From IMG/VR virus record IMGVR_UViG_3300025660_000005, positions 1-64,000 of that record: 64,000 nucleotides of DNA. The stretch is one strand, 5' to 3'. Within the stretch, counting starts at the first letter, position 1. Each line of letters begins with the position of its first letter. The notes under the pieces were generated by a model. It did no database searches and was not told the origin of the DNA. It saw nothing but the letters and a program-made list of their open reading frames with translations. This document shows, piece after piece, positions 1 through 8,445 of this stretch. Made by a program: the position numbers and the translations under genes. The DNA comes from a virus.

Positions 1-92
1 GAGGGGGAGCGGCCCAACCGCTTGGCCAATTCCCTCTGCGTGATTCCCTTGGCGGCCATCATCTGGCGGATCTGTTCCATCGGATCGTTCAT
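1..92 (-). CDS. XRE-type HTH protein, partial (runs off left edge)
   Basis: Only the first 30 codons are in the window. They read as the start of a Cro/C1-type helix-turn-helix: a short leader, then AAKGITQRELAKRLGRSP, which matches the turn of helix 2 and helix 3 of XRE repressors. The ATG at 92-90 follows a GAGAGGG ribosome-binding site. The likely role is DNA-binding regulation. The rest of the protein, and so its family, cannot be judged. Confidence 0.75.
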   Translation of the reverse strand, partial: MNDPMEQIRQMMAAKGITQRELAKRLGRSP

Positions 93-143
93 TGGTCAGC
101 CCTCTCTAGGTAGTCTGTTGGAACACGCTCCGTCAGCCATACG

Positions 144-980
144 CTACAGGACGCCATGACCTTGTACCTCCGGGCTCACTCCGCCCAAGTCCTCCACGGC
201 CTCGACGACCTTGAGGATGTCCGCCTTGTAGTACCCTGCGGCGTTCAAGCACCCCGCCTCGATGATCTTGAGCCCGTCCGGCGTCCGGGCGATGTCCATG
301 ACGAAGGCACGGGACGGCTCCCACGAGAACGCCTGCCCGGTGACGAAACGCTTGATGTCCTCATCGATGAGAAGCTCTTGGTAGGGCCGGTTCCCCTGCT
401 TGTAGAGGGAGCCTGTCACGACCCGACCCCGGACGACGTAGACACGGTACTCTGCGTAGATGACCTTCGGGCGGGCGATCATGACGGGGGCTTCCGGCGT
501 CAGGGTGGAGCCGTCATCGTGCCCCAACGCACAGACCTGATGCTGCCACTTGGCGAAGTCGTCCCAACCCATGCAGACGCCCGTGAAGGTCTTGGTGTCC
601 ACAACGGGACGGATGAAGAACTGGCCGTCCTCCGTCCGGTTGGCGACCAACTCCTTCGTTACATCTCCGAAAGGGGCGATGTGGGCGTCGTTGTTGAGCA
701 TGTGGGGGGCCCACGGAGACTCTAGGTAGATCTCCATGTTGTAGTTAGCGTTGAAGTACGCCCCCGGCATCCACCCTCGCTCTTGGGCGATGCGGACCAT
801 CGTCGTGGCTCCCATCACCATCACCTTGGTCCCCTCGGGGATCACAGGTTCGGGGATCAGCCGTGACGTGAAGGGCACCACCTTGTGGACGCTGTACGGG
901 ATCTCCAGACGCTCAAGCGCCCGAAGGAGCCCGTAGAAGCCTTCCTCGTGGTACAGATTCTCTTGGATAATCCAGTGCAT
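144..980 (-). CDS. ATP-grasp domain protein, R2K-like clade
   Basis: A 278-residue protein with ATP-grasp features: a central FIRPVVDTKTFTG segment, then EYRVYVVRGRVVTGSLYK, and a late D-x-A-R-T-P-D-G-LKIIEAG strand with the acidic metal-binding residue. This order matches R2K-type ATP-grasp proteins, which are common in phages and predicted to ligate amino acids or peptides. Substrate and partner are unknown. The stop of the upstream gene overlaps the start (GTGATGA); a GTG one codon earlier is an alternative start. The family call rests on motif memory; a specific ligase activity would be inference. Confidence 0.65.
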   Translation of the reverse strand: MHWIIQENLYHEEGFYGLLRALERLEIPYSVHKVVPFTSRLIPEPVIPEGTKVMVMGATTMVRIAQERGWMPGAYFNANYNMEIYLESPWAPHMLNNDAHIAPFGDVTKELVANRTEDGQFFIRPVVDTKTFTGVCMGWDDFAKWQHQVCALGHDDGSTLTPEAPVMIARPKVIYAEYRVYVVRGRVVTGSLYKQGNRPYQELLIDEDIKRFVTGQAFSWEPSRAFVMDIARTPDGLKIIEAGCLNAAGYYKADILKVVEAVEDLGGVSPEVQGHGVL

Positions 981-2011
981 CACCGCTCCCAGTCGAAGTC
1001 GTAGCCGTGAACGACGGCGTTCTCCGCCCGCTGTGCGGTCGTGCTGTACTCGTCCATGTCGGCGTCCTTCTCGGACGCCCTCTCGGCCTCATCCTGCTTG
1101 TGGAGCTTCCTGTTCTTGGCGAACTCCCGCTGGATGGCGGCCTCCAAGATGCTCAGGCCACGGGTCTCCTTGATGAGGGTCTTCATGTCCCGGTCGGAGT
1201 GTACGTTTGACCCCGCGATCCGCAGCGCCAGCACAAGGCGGTTCTGCGGCGTGTCCTTGTGGTCGACCCGCCACTTGTCAAAGGCGATCACGTCCTCCAG
1301 TTCCATACGAGGGGACATGAAGGAACTCAGCCAGAAGTGCATGTTGGCAGCGTTAAGGGCGTGCCACAGTTGGGTGTCCCACTGTCCGTAGATGGCCCGG
1401 AGCAACCGTTCCCCGACATAGGCTTTCCCGAAGGCGGTGTCCTTGTGCATCAGGTCAAAGCAGGCCCCGAGGATGTCGGAGATCAGCTTGTCCAGTTCCT
1501 GATACCCCCGCTTGAAATCGTCGTCGTACCGCCGGAGTCCGTAGGCCAAGAACTCGGCGGCGTTGTAAGTGTCCAGCAGACGTGCCCTGCGCTCACCCTC
1601 CGTATGGGGGCCTGACCGCATCACGAGGCCCCGTAGGCCAAGGTCGTGCTTGAAGGGGTCGTAGCACACCTCGTCCAAGTCCCGCTTGCCCTTGGGGCCG
1701 TAGAACCGCTTGTCCTCCCGCCCTTGGCGCACCTCGTCGCACTGTGCGCTGACCATGACAGCCCACGGGCTGTTGGGGTCCTTCACGGCGTTAGACATAG
1801 CCCCGCCGAGAATCCAAAAGGCCCCGTGACGGGAACCCTCCAGCAAAGCGTGCCACGCCTTGTCCCCCAAGGAGAATAGGTGTTCCCACTTCTTCTCGTG
1901 CGGCCACAGGTCGTCCCCCGGCGTGGACGGGCGCAGCTTGCGGATGGTCGTGGCGATGTTGTGAACAGCCCAATACATCTTGGTCTGCCGTTCTTCGTTT
2001 GAAAGTCCCAT
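980..2011 (-). CDS. conserved-looking hypothetical protein, 343 aa
   Basis: Not recognised. The protein is soluble, mixed alpha/beta and rich in aromatic residues, with no signal peptide or membrane segment. It has many Trp and charged residues and a charged C-terminal third. It is translationally coupled by 1-4 base overlaps to the genes on both sides, so it belongs to the operon running from the kinase/phosphatase gene to the ATP-grasp gene. Codon use matches the neighbours. Confidence 0.6.
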   Translation of the reverse strand: MGLSNEERQTKMYWAVHNIATTIRKLRPSTPGDDLWPHEKKWEHLFSLGDKAWHALLEGSRHGAFWILGGAMSNAVKDPNSPWAVMVSAQCDEVRQGREDKRFYGPKGKRDLDEVCYDPFKHDLGLRGLVMRSGPHTEGERRARLLDTYNAAEFLAYGLRRYDDDFKRGYQELDKLISDILGACFDLMHKDTAFGKAYVGERLLRAIYGQWDTQLWHALNAANMHFWLSSFMSPRMELEDVIAFDKWRVDHKDTPQNRLVLALRIAGSNVHSDRDMKTLIKETRGLSILEAAIQREFAKNRKLHKQDEAERASEKDADMDEYSTTAQRAENAVVHGYDFDWER

Positions 2012-2358
2012 CAGTTCACCGTCTCATCCTCATTTCCAGCACCGAAGATCCGCTCCCAACCGGCCCGAAACTGCTCAGAGTTCACCTTGGCGGGACCGGG
2101 TGCGGGGAACGGGCTCTTGATGATCGTCTTGCACTTCTTCAGGTTGCTGTCCGGGATCGGGGATGTCTCCACGACCTCGGAGAAGATCGGCTCCCCTTCC
2201 CTCAAGGGCGTGGCGATCCCCACCTCCAACGTCCGCTGCCCCTCATCATTCACACGGGAGCGCAGAACGTGCTGCCCTTCGCCGTCCTCTGTGGGCGGCC
2301 CCGGAAGTAACACGTCGGAGGGCTCGGCCTCTGGCGTCGTGTCAGGCTTGTCCGTCAT
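2011..2358 (-). CDS. hypothetical protein, 115 aa
   Basis: Begins at the ATG at 2358, just after the kinase/phosphatase stop at 2364. A longer upstream reading would overlap that gene heavily and is rejected. The N-terminal 30 residues are Pro/Glu-rich and probably disordered; the rest is polar with a short basic patch. Function unknown. Its stop overlaps the next start (ATGA). Confidence 0.6.
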   Translation of the reverse strand: MTDKPDTTPEAEPSDVLLPGPPTEDGEGQHVLRSRVNDEGQRTLEVGIATPLREGEPIFSEVVETSPIPDSNLKKCKTIIKSPFPAPGPAKVNSEQFRAGWERIFGAGNEDETVN

Positions 2359-2363
2359 CTGCC

Positions 2364-3341
2364 CTACTGCCCGAAGAACACGGTGGCATCCGTGTACTGG
2401 AATCCGCAACGGTGGGCGAAGGTTTCGTCCTTCTTCATGTCCCCCACCATCATGCACTGCGACGGGTCGAGCAGGTAGCGCTCGATCAGCACGACGCCCA
2501 TACCGGGCATCGGCTTGGGCCAGTACGAACGGGGCACGCCGCCACGGTCGGGGGCGTACACAACGTCAATGTCGGCGTCCAGCAACTCGCACGTCCTGTT
2601 GAAGCAGGCGATGACCACCGGCTCCGCCACCGCCGTCGGGTGTCCCGCAGGCTTGGCGATGCCGGACTGGTTGGATGCGCCCAACAGGATCCAGCCGTCG
2701 GCGAGCAGTTCGTGGATCTTCTCCTTGCGTCCCGGCATCAGGACGACGTCGGCAGGATCCCTCGGGTAGTGCTCACCCGACTTGCACACCCGCAGGGTGC
2801 TGTCGAAGTCGAAGATCATCGCCCGGTTCACGTACTCGGGGCCGAGATCGATGGTCACGGGGACGTGCTCGACGTCCGTGAACCCCTCCGACACGTCGGG
2901 AAGTTCCACCCGGTTCCAGTAGGCGAACTGCGCCGCAGGCGGGAAGTTGCCAGGATCCTTCTTGTACTTCGACGCCTTGTACTCCGCCACGGAGAGGAGC
3001 TTGCCGTGGTTGAGAATCTGACGGCGGGCGGCGAGGAACTGTGCCTGCTCACGGTTCGTGTCCATCCACAGGATGCGGATGGGGAGGCCCAGATCTCGAG
3101 CGACCTCAATCGCCACCGCCCGGTGTGCCGTGTTGGAGTAGACGTTGTCCAGCACGAAGGAACGGACGCCCTGCCCGTGGAGTTCCACGAGCTTCACGTA
3201 GAGGAGTTCTTTCTTGCTGGATAGCGCACCGCCGAGGGTGTCCCGGTTCAGCCGGGTGTAGCCCTGATCGACGTACTTTTTGACCGTGGTCGTCTTTCCC
3301 GATGCGGGAGGCCCCGCTACGAGGACGATCTCTTGTTTCAT
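2364..3341 (-). CDS. polynucleotide 5'-kinase / 3'-phosphatase
   Basis: A 325-residue two-domain RNA/DNA end-healing enzyme in the T4 Pnkp order. Residues 1-150 form the kinase with P-loop GPPASGKT (10-17) and a downstream basic helix. Residues 172-325 form a HAD phosphatase with the DFDST nucleophile motif (Asp178, Asp180) and a late GD-x2-KDE motif. It would phosphorylate 5'-OH ends and remove 3' phosphates, preparing cleaved tRNA or nicked DNA for ligation. An RtcB ligase is also in the window (53712-55124). The gene has its own promoter (3379-3407) and a GGAG ribosome-binding site. Confidence 0.9.
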   Translation of the reverse strand: MKQEIVLVAGPPASGKTTTVKKYVDQGYTRLNRDTLGGALSSKKELLYVKLVELHGQGVRSFVLDNVYSNTAHRAVAIEVARDLGLPIRILWMDTNREQAQFLAARRQILNHGKLLSVAEYKASKYKKDPGNFPPAAQFAYWNRVELPDVSEGFTDVEHVPVTIDLGPEYVNRAMIFDFDSTLRVCKSGEHYPRDPADVVLMPGRKEKIHELLADGWILLGASNQSGIAKPAGHPTAVAEPVVIACFNRTCELLDADIDVVYAPDRGGVPRSYWPKPMPGMGVVLIERYLLDPSQCMMVGDMKKDETFAHRCGFQYTDATVFFGQ

Positions 3342-3378
3342 AATGGTCTCCTTCGTCCGGGCATCTTACCCGTCACGC

Positions 3379-3407
3379 TCTCTACCCGTGTGAATGAGGG
3401 GCTAAGC
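3379..3407 (-). promoter_or_regulatory. phage-type promoter GCTTAG-N17-TAGAGA
   Basis: On the minus strand GCTTAG (3407-3402) and TAGAGA (3384-3379) are exactly 17 bases apart, with GGG just before TAGAGA. It lies about 40 bases upstream of the kinase/phosphatase start. It overlaps the end of the HNH gene, so the operon is re-initiated here. Confidence 0.7.
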
Positions 3408-3935
3408 CGGGAGGATGGAAACTCCGGCCTCGTCCAGATAGGACAAGTCCAGAGTCCACGTTTGCTGGGAACGGTTCTCCCACTGGTCGAAGGCGTCCTT
3501 GATGTGGACCCCAACTTGGGACAACGACCAGCCGTTCAACCGGGCCAGTCTGTCCATAGCGGCCCGTGCGGCCTCTGGGCCGTCCACGCTGAAGGTACGC
3601 CCGTAGTGCTTGACCTTGTGACACAGAGGGCACAGGGAAATCAGGCGTTCGAGCCTCTGGATCTGGGTCCGGTCATCGTAGTCCCAGACCTCATGGCACT
3701 CAACGTGCCAGTCAAAGCCCTGTGTCTTGCCGCTCTCCCCGCAGACCTCACAACGCCACCCGGCCCACCGGGCCTGCGCCTTGCGGAGCCGATCCCACTC
3801 CGCCTTCTTCATACGGGTGCGGAGGTTATCCCCCCAGCTAGTCCGGGGCACGAGTTCGATGTACAGGGGTTGAGTCTGGTGGGGTTGCTCTAGCTCTGTG
3901 TCGTCGTCGAAGCTGAAGTCCTTGAACCCACTCAT
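3402..3935 (-). CDS. HNH-type endonuclease-like protein
   Basis: A 177-residue protein. A zinc/HNH core spans roughly residues 60-110: CEVCG, then HVECHEVW, then LCPLCHKVKH, giving two CxxC pairs around a beta-beta-alpha HNH motif. The N-terminus MSGFKDFSF closely resembles that of the SSB-like protein (MSGYQDFSF), although the rest differs. Its start overlaps the stop of the upstream gene by four bases. Its role could be DNA processing or homing. It lacks obvious HTH repeats, so a replication or repair role is as likely. Confidence 0.7.
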   Translation of the reverse strand: MSGFKDFSFDDDTELEQPHQTQPLYIELVPRTSWGDNLRTRMKKAEWDRLRKAQARWAGWRCEVCGESGKTQGFDWHVECHEVWDYDDRTQIQRLERLISLCPLCHKVKHYGRTFSVDGPEAARAAMDRLARLNGWSLSQVGVHIKDAFDQWENRSQQTWTLDLSYLDEAGVSILPA

Positions 3936-4210
3936 CTGTCAGGTAATTCCCAACCGCCGTCGCCCGAACGCTTGGCGTCCGTGCCCCTGCGGTGCTTCTT
4001 GTAGTCACGTTCACGGGCCTTGATGAGAGCGGTAGGCTTCTCCGCCCACATCTCGTCGACCCGCCAGCCCTTCTGAAACTCGCCCGTGCAGTTCAGTTGG
4101 AGTTCCAAGACGGCCCCGACCTTGAGCGCAGGCTTCTTGTTCACCCACCCGTAGGTTACACGCCCGTCAGGGTGGCTGAACTTGCACTGAACGTGGGTGT
4201 CCGTGCTCAT
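3932..4210 (-). CDS. hypothetical protein, 92 aa
   Basis: A small basic protein: a beta-rich first half, then a Lys/Arg-rich tail that could bind nucleic acid. No family recognised. Its stop overlaps the start of the HNH gene (ATGA), and it sits one base downstream of the Tat-signal gene, so it is part of the same transcription unit. Confidence 0.55.
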   Translation of the reverse strand: MSTDTHVQCKFSHPDGRVTYGWVNKKPALKVGAVLELQLNCTGEFQKGWRVDEMWAEKPTALIKARERDYKKHRRGTDAKRSGDGGWELPDR

Positions 4211-4211
4211 C

Positions 4212-4490
4212 TTAGTAGCCTGGGGGCAACGGGTTCACGGAGAACACCTTGCGGCCTACCGCTGCGTAGTCCCGCCGTACCCGAAGGGGCTGCACCATCG
4301 AGGCGGCCAGCTTTGACCGGCCCTCTGCCGTCGATAGGTACTCGCTAATGATCCGCTGCTTGTCCTCGTTGGGCGGCTCGGGGCGGGATTCTGGGAGAGG
4401 CCCCAAGAGAGGGCGAACCTTTCCGTACAGCGCAAGTGCAGCCGCTCCGCCGAACAGGACCTTCAGGAACCCTCTGCGTGACGTGCTCAT
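4212..4490 (-). CDS. small protein with a twin-arginine signal
   Basis: A 92-residue protein beginning MSTSRRGFLKVLFGGAAALA. The SRRGFLK stretch is a canonical Tat motif followed by a hydrophobic segment (residues 9-23), predicting export or anchoring through the host Tat system as a folded protein. The remaining 65 residues are polar and end in a Pro/Gly/Tyr-rich tail with no catalytic motif. The start overlaps the SbcD stop (ATGA). Function unknown; a cell-surface or lysis-related role is possible but unsupported. Confidence 0.6.
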   Translation of the reverse strand: MSTSRRGFLKVLFGGAAALALYGKVRPLLGPLPESRPEPPNEDKQRIISEYLSTAEGRSKLAASMVQPLRVRRDYAAVGRKVFSVNPLPPGY

Positions 4491-5455
4491 CGGGACTGCT
4501 CCAAGTACCCCAACACCCGTTCCTTCACAACGTCGGGGAGATCATCGTCGGCCCGCACGATGTCCTCGATGGATCTATCGGACTGGCCGAGAAGGACGTC
4601 CTTCAAGTTACCCACGAACGTCTCCATCGTGAGATCCCGACCCTCCTGTCGGGCACGGCCCTCGATGTCGAACACTTCCATGGCCGGGGCGACCTTGAGC
4701 TTGCGCTCCTCGATCACGACCCCAGACTTCTCAAACCGCATGACGACGCACTTCGGGGTGCGCTTCACGTCATCCTCGTTCAAGGCCCCACGGGACAGAC
4801 TGCCGGGATTGATGAACCGAGTCTCCCCGATCTGCTGGACGCCTTGATCCTTGTGCCAGTGGCCGAAGCACCACACGTCCGGGGCAAGGTTGGCTAGTTC
4901 CCCGTACTGGAGGATGTCCTCCGTCCCGAACATCTCGCCGCCCCGCGGGCTGGCAAGGCAGTGGGCCACGGCTACGAGGTAGTCCTCGTCGCCTTTGACC
5001 AATGACGTAAGGCGGTTCCAGTCGTACTCAACGCCGTGGTAGGGGATGCCCACCACACGCACCACAGGACGCCCGTCGCCACCGAAGACGGCCTCGTGGG
5101 TGTCATACAACCTGTGGACAGCCTCAGAGGCGTACAGGACGCCCAGCGGGCTCTCCGGCAGGAACTCCATGTTGCCGTACTTCACGTCGTGGTTACCCAC
5201 GCAACAGAAGGTCGGCGGCCCTTGTGCCAGCACGGCGGCCACACGTTCAACGAGGCGGTGACTGTTCCGGGTCGGGCTCTTGATGTGAAAGAGATCGCCC
5301 CCGTCCAGAATCGCCTCCGCCCCCTCCGCACGGGCGATGTCATTCACCTGTGCGATCTTGTCGAGGATGGTTGCCGTCCAGTCGTCAACACGGGCCTGCG
5401 GGGCTGTGTCGGCGATGTGGGCGTCTGTCCTGAAAACGAGGGTGGTGTCCTTCAC
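4487..5455 (-). CDS. sbcD: SbcD/Mre11-type nuclease (T4 gp47-like)
   Basis: A 322-residue calcineurin-fold phosphoesterase with the full metal-binding set: Asp11/His13 in DAH, GGDLFH (52-57), GNHD (87-90), His165, and GHWH (198-201). With the adjacent SbcC-like ATPase it would form the end-processing nuclease used in recombination-dependent replication. It starts with GTG at 5455, overlapping the transglycosylase stop (GTGA). About 110 residues follow the core as a capping domain. Confidence 0.9.
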   Translation of the reverse strand: MKDTTLVFRTDAHIADTAPQARVDDWTATILDKIAQVNDIARAEGAEAILDGGDLFHIKSPTRNSHRLVERVAAVLAQGPPTFCCVGNHDVKYGNMEFLPESPLGVLYASEAVHRLYDTHEAVFGGDGRPVVRVVGIPYHGVEYDWNRLTSLVKGDEDYLVAVAHCLASPRGGEMFGTEDILQYGELANLAPDVWCFGHWHKDQGVQQIGETRFINPGSLSRGALNEDDVKRTPKCVVMRFEKSGVVIEERKLKVAPAMEVFDIEGRARQEGRDLTMETFVGNLKDVLLGQSDRSIEDIVRADDDLPDVVKERVLGYLEQSR

Positions 5456-6102
5456 AGCGTAGCCCTCCGCATCCTATCGGCGATGCGCCAGACCTTCACC
5501 TCGTAGTCGCCCCCGTTGTACTTGCGAAGGCACATCCACCCCTTACACCAGCCGGGGAACTTGGCCAGATGCTCTGCCGTCCACCCGATGGCGAAGTAGG
5601 GGTCGAGGAGTTCCTTGCACTCAGGGCGGCCCCGGAAGGTCGTCATCACCTGTGTCATCCCGCAACTGCGGGGCTTGCCGTTCTTGTAGTCGCCGAACGT
5701 CCGCACCCGGAACTTAGACTCCTTCCACACGATGGCGGTGAGTACCAGCGGGTCAATGTCGTTGGACTCAGCGTGGTCCAAGATGATCCGGGCGATGTCC
5801 CTCGCCGTGTAGGACTGCTCCCAACCCTCGATCAGCTTGCCCAGGTCGTGCGGATAGGCCGTAGAGGCGATGGCCTCCATGGCCTTCACGATCTGGTCGA
5901 TCTGTGCGTCCCGGTCAACGGAGAACAGGTCGCTCAACGTCGGACAGGACGGGCACTCCAAACAGGTCATCGCAACGTCCCCACAGTCGGGGAACGGTTG
6001 AATGTTCTCGTGCCTCTCCTCCAGTGCGAAGAGACCTGGAATGGTAGCCCCGGCCAGGAAGCCGATGCCCAGTAGTACCACCGCAACGATGCCGTACCTC
6101 AT
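5452..6102 (-). CDS. membrane-anchored lytic transglycosylase-like protein
   Basis: A 216-residue protein with an N-terminal hydrophobic segment (residues 4-26) and a Cys-rich stalk (C40, C47, C50, C53). The SLT-like catalytic domain has the acid Glu128 in WKESKF, the GMTQV motif (148-152) and a late KYNGGDYEVKV segment. It would cleave peptidoglycan from the periplasmic side. It sits between the SbcD and SbcC genes with overlapping starts and stops at both ends, an unusual place for a lysis gene. Whether it is an endolysin or a virion or membrane-bound hydrolase cannot be told. Confidence 0.75.
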   Translation of the reverse strand: MRYGIVAVVLLGIGFLAGATIPGLFALEERHENIQPFPDCGDVAMTCLECPSCPTLSDLFSVDRDAQIDQIVKAMEAIASTAYPHDLGKLIEGWEQSYTARDIARIILDHAESNDIDPLVLTAIVWKESKFRVRTFGDYKNGKPRSCGMTQVMTTFRGRPECKELLDPYFAIGWTAEHLAKFPGWCKGWMCLRKYNGGDYEVKVWRIADRMRRATL

Positions 6103-7196
6103 ACTGCACCTCCGTGCTCATGTGCCAGCGTCGAGCCGCAGACCGGACATTCACCCAACCCACCCAGGGTTTCCGTAAACTCCTGGGTCACAGCGTCCAA
6201 GGCGGACTCAGCGTCCGCCAACTCCTGCTCCGTGTCCGTCACCTTCTTGGTCGCCTTGAGGTAGCGGGACTGCATGCCCCGCATCACGTCCAAGGCGGCC
6301 AACCGGCGTTCTGTCTGCGTGAAGTCGATGTCTACACCGACTTCCTCCACGCCACTCAACCTAGTAACTTCCGAGTCAAGGCGGGAATGCTTGGCGGCCA
6401 GCCCTTCCAGACCAGCCTTCTCCCCCAGCAGTACCCGGACGGCCTCAAAAGGCTCGTCACCCGGCAGATTCACGTCTTCGATCCCTGATAGGCGGCCTAC
6501 CGCCTCCTTGGCTCCTGTGTGCCTGTCGTGCAGATCCGTCAAACCCGAAACGGCCCGCTCGATGGTCAGGGCCTTCCCTTGGGCCTGTTCAATCTGTACG
6601 AGCGTGGCCTCCACGTCCTCCAGACCCTTAAACCCGTCCAGCTTGGCCTCTAAGCCGCCGATGTCCGCTTTCCGCACCTTCAACTCGGACGAGGCGGCCC
6701 GCTTGTCGGACTCCGCCAACCGGAGAGCGCCGTTCAACTGGCCTACCCGCTCCACGTCCGCCACGGCTTCGGCGAGGACGCTACCGGGCTGGTCCAGCAG
6801 GAATACCTGACCCGTGAACTGCGGGGCAACCTGGGGCCACACCTCACGGCCACCAGCGGTGATCGGGACGATCCCCAGATCCCGCACCTCATCCGGGACG
6901 GACTGCCCCGGATGGATAGCGTCACCCCCATCGATATGGTAGGTGGGCTTGGCCCCTTTGGCCGTACCCTTCGACCATTCCAGCGTGTGCCCGTCGTCCA
7001 TCTCCAGCTTGACCGTCGTGGTCTTGGACCCGTGCCGGATAAAGGACGTGCCCCGTGTGTTCTGGAGTGCCCCACGGATGGCCCGGATCAAGGCGGACTT
7101 GCCGGAGTTGTTCTGACCCGTCACGACGGTGAAGCCCTTGATGAGGAGCTTCACCGCCGCGATGGATTGGAAATTCTGTACGTTTACGGTGAGCAT
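6099..7196 (-). CDS. sbcC: SbcC/Rad50-like ATPase, half length
   Basis: A 365-residue protein with an N-terminal ATPase half (Walker A GQNNSGKS, 27-34), a coiled-coil-prone middle (about 170-330) and a zinc-hook CPVC (350-353) only 12 residues from the end. Normal SbcC/gp46 proteins continue past the hook with a returning coiled coil, the signature motif and Walker B, and these are absent. No matching C-terminal half is encoded nearby. The promoter-like GCTAAC-N17-TAGAGT lies just upstream (about 7200-7240). The gene is coupled to the transglycosylase and SbcD genes by overlaps. Confidence 0.8.
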   Translation of the reverse strand: MLTVNVQNFQSIAAVKLLIKGFTVVTGQNNSGKSALIRAIRGALQNTRGTSFIRHGSKTTTVKLEMDDGHTLEWSKGTAKGAKPTYHIDGGDAIHPGQSVPDEVRDLGIVPITAGGREVWPQVAPQFTGQVFLLDQPGSVLAEAVADVERVGQLNGALRLAESDKRAASSELKVRKADIGGLEAKLDGFKGLEDVEATLVQIEQAQGKALTIERAVSGLTDLHDRHTGAKEAVGRLSGIEDVNLPGDEPFEAVRVLLGEKAGLEGLAAKHSRLDSEVTRLSGVEEVGVDIDFTQTERRLAALDVMRGMQSRYLKATKKVTDTEQELADAESALDAVTQEFTETLGGLGECPVCGSTLAHEHGGAV

Positions 7197-7233
7197 AGAG
7201 CCTCCCTCCGGTCACTCTACCCGAAGGAGACCG

Positions 7234-8445
7234 CTAGTTAGCCTCGTCGTCCGCCGCTTCCCGCACGCCGGTCAGGATGCTATCGACGTCCAGGTCCTCG
7301 TCCTCTGCGGCCACAATCGTGCCGGGACCAGCCACCGTGAGGGCGTCCATCACCTGCCGGGACAACTCGTCGACGGCCCCGTCAGCGGCCCGGAGAGCTT
7401 CCTTGAAGCGTTCCATGCCCTGGATCTTGAGGGTCTCACCGGAGCCCCGCTCCCAGGACAGCCAACTGGAACCCTTGATGATCCCGTGGGCCTTGGCGAT
7501 CTCAATGACCGACTTCATGTCGTCGATGCCCTCGCCGAACCGGACGAAGAAGTCGGCCTCGTGGCCCTGTGACGCCGAGATCTTGCACTTGTCGATCTTG
7601 GCCCGGATGGTGGAGGCGATGACGGCATCGATCTTCTTGTGGGTGAGGGGATCGTAGATCTTCCCCTTCTCGTACTTGATGCGGCGGAGGCCGAACCGAA
7701 GGCTGCTGTAGAACTTCCACGCCTCTCCACCCTGCTGCGTGTTGGTCGGGCCGCCGTACCCCGTCGTGTTGATGGCCTTGCGAAGCTGGGAGATCCCGAT
7801 GACGCAGGAGCCGGAACGGGAGATGGTGGACTGCAACTCCCGGAGGAAGTGCGACCAGATCTGTGCGATGAGGCCAACACGGCCCACGTTGCCCTTCTCG
7901 TCGAGGGTCTGGTTCAGGATGGCCTGGGGGACACCCGCACCGACCGAGTCGATGACGATCAGGTCGACCCCGGCCCGTGCCATCGCCGTGATGACGGTGA
8001 GGCCACGCTCCAAGGAGACCGGCTGCACCAGGTTGAACACGTCCTCGTTCTGGACGGGGATGCCGAGGGCACTGGCGTAGGACAGGTCGACGGCGTGCTC
8101 CCAGTCTACGAAGCCCACGTAGCCACCGTTCTCGATGGTCTTGTTGGCGACTTCCAGGGCCATCGTCGTCTTACCCGCCGCTTCCTGACCGTACAGGTTG
8201 ACGATCTTCCCCCTGGGGAACCCAGGACAGGGCATGACGCCCCAGCGGTTCGCACGGCCTCCGATGAGCCAGTCGATCACGATGGAGCCGGAGGGGAGGT
8301 GCGGGAGGGACTCCTTGAGCTTGCTTTCGTCCACCTCCACGTAGGAGTCGTCATCCTTGAGGATGCCGCTGACAGCCCCACGGGCTGCACTCAAAGGGCT
8401 GCGCTTCCGCTTGGTGCCCACTTCAGTCTTCTTTCTAGTCGCCAT
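7234..8445 (-). CDS. recA: RecA/UvsX-type recombinase
   Basis: A 403-residue strand-exchange ATPase. Walker A is GQEAAGKTT (86-94), the catalytic Glu lies in a VDWEHA segment, Walker B is LIVIDS, and a QLR-containing loop matches bacterial RecA L2-type regions. A basic N-terminal tail precedes the core. The acidic C-terminus ends with EDLDVDSILTGV and a short tail. LDVDSIL also occurs exactly at the end of the 352-residue protein at 9957-11015. The ATG follows an AGGAGGG site. Its start overlaps the resolvase stop. Confidence 0.93.
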   Translation of the reverse strand: MATRKKTEVGTKRKRSPLSAARGAVSGILKDDDSYVEVDESKLKESLPHLPSGSIVIDWLIGGRANRWGVMPCPGFPRGKIVNLYGQEAAGKTTMALEVANKTIENGGYVGFVDWEHAVDLSYASALGIPVQNEDVFNLVQPVSLERGLTVITAMARAGVDLIVIDSVGAGVPQAILNQTLDEKGNVGRVGLIAQIWSHFLRELQSTISRSGSCVIGISQLRKAINTTGYGGPTNTQQGGEAWKFYSSLRFGLRRIKYEKGKIYDPLTHKKIDAVIASTIRAKIDKCKISASQGHEADFFVRFGEGIDDMKSVIEIAKAHGIIKGSSWLSWERGSGETLKIQGMERFKEALRAADGAVDELSRQVMDALTVAGPGTIVAAEDEDLDVDSILTGVREAADDEAN

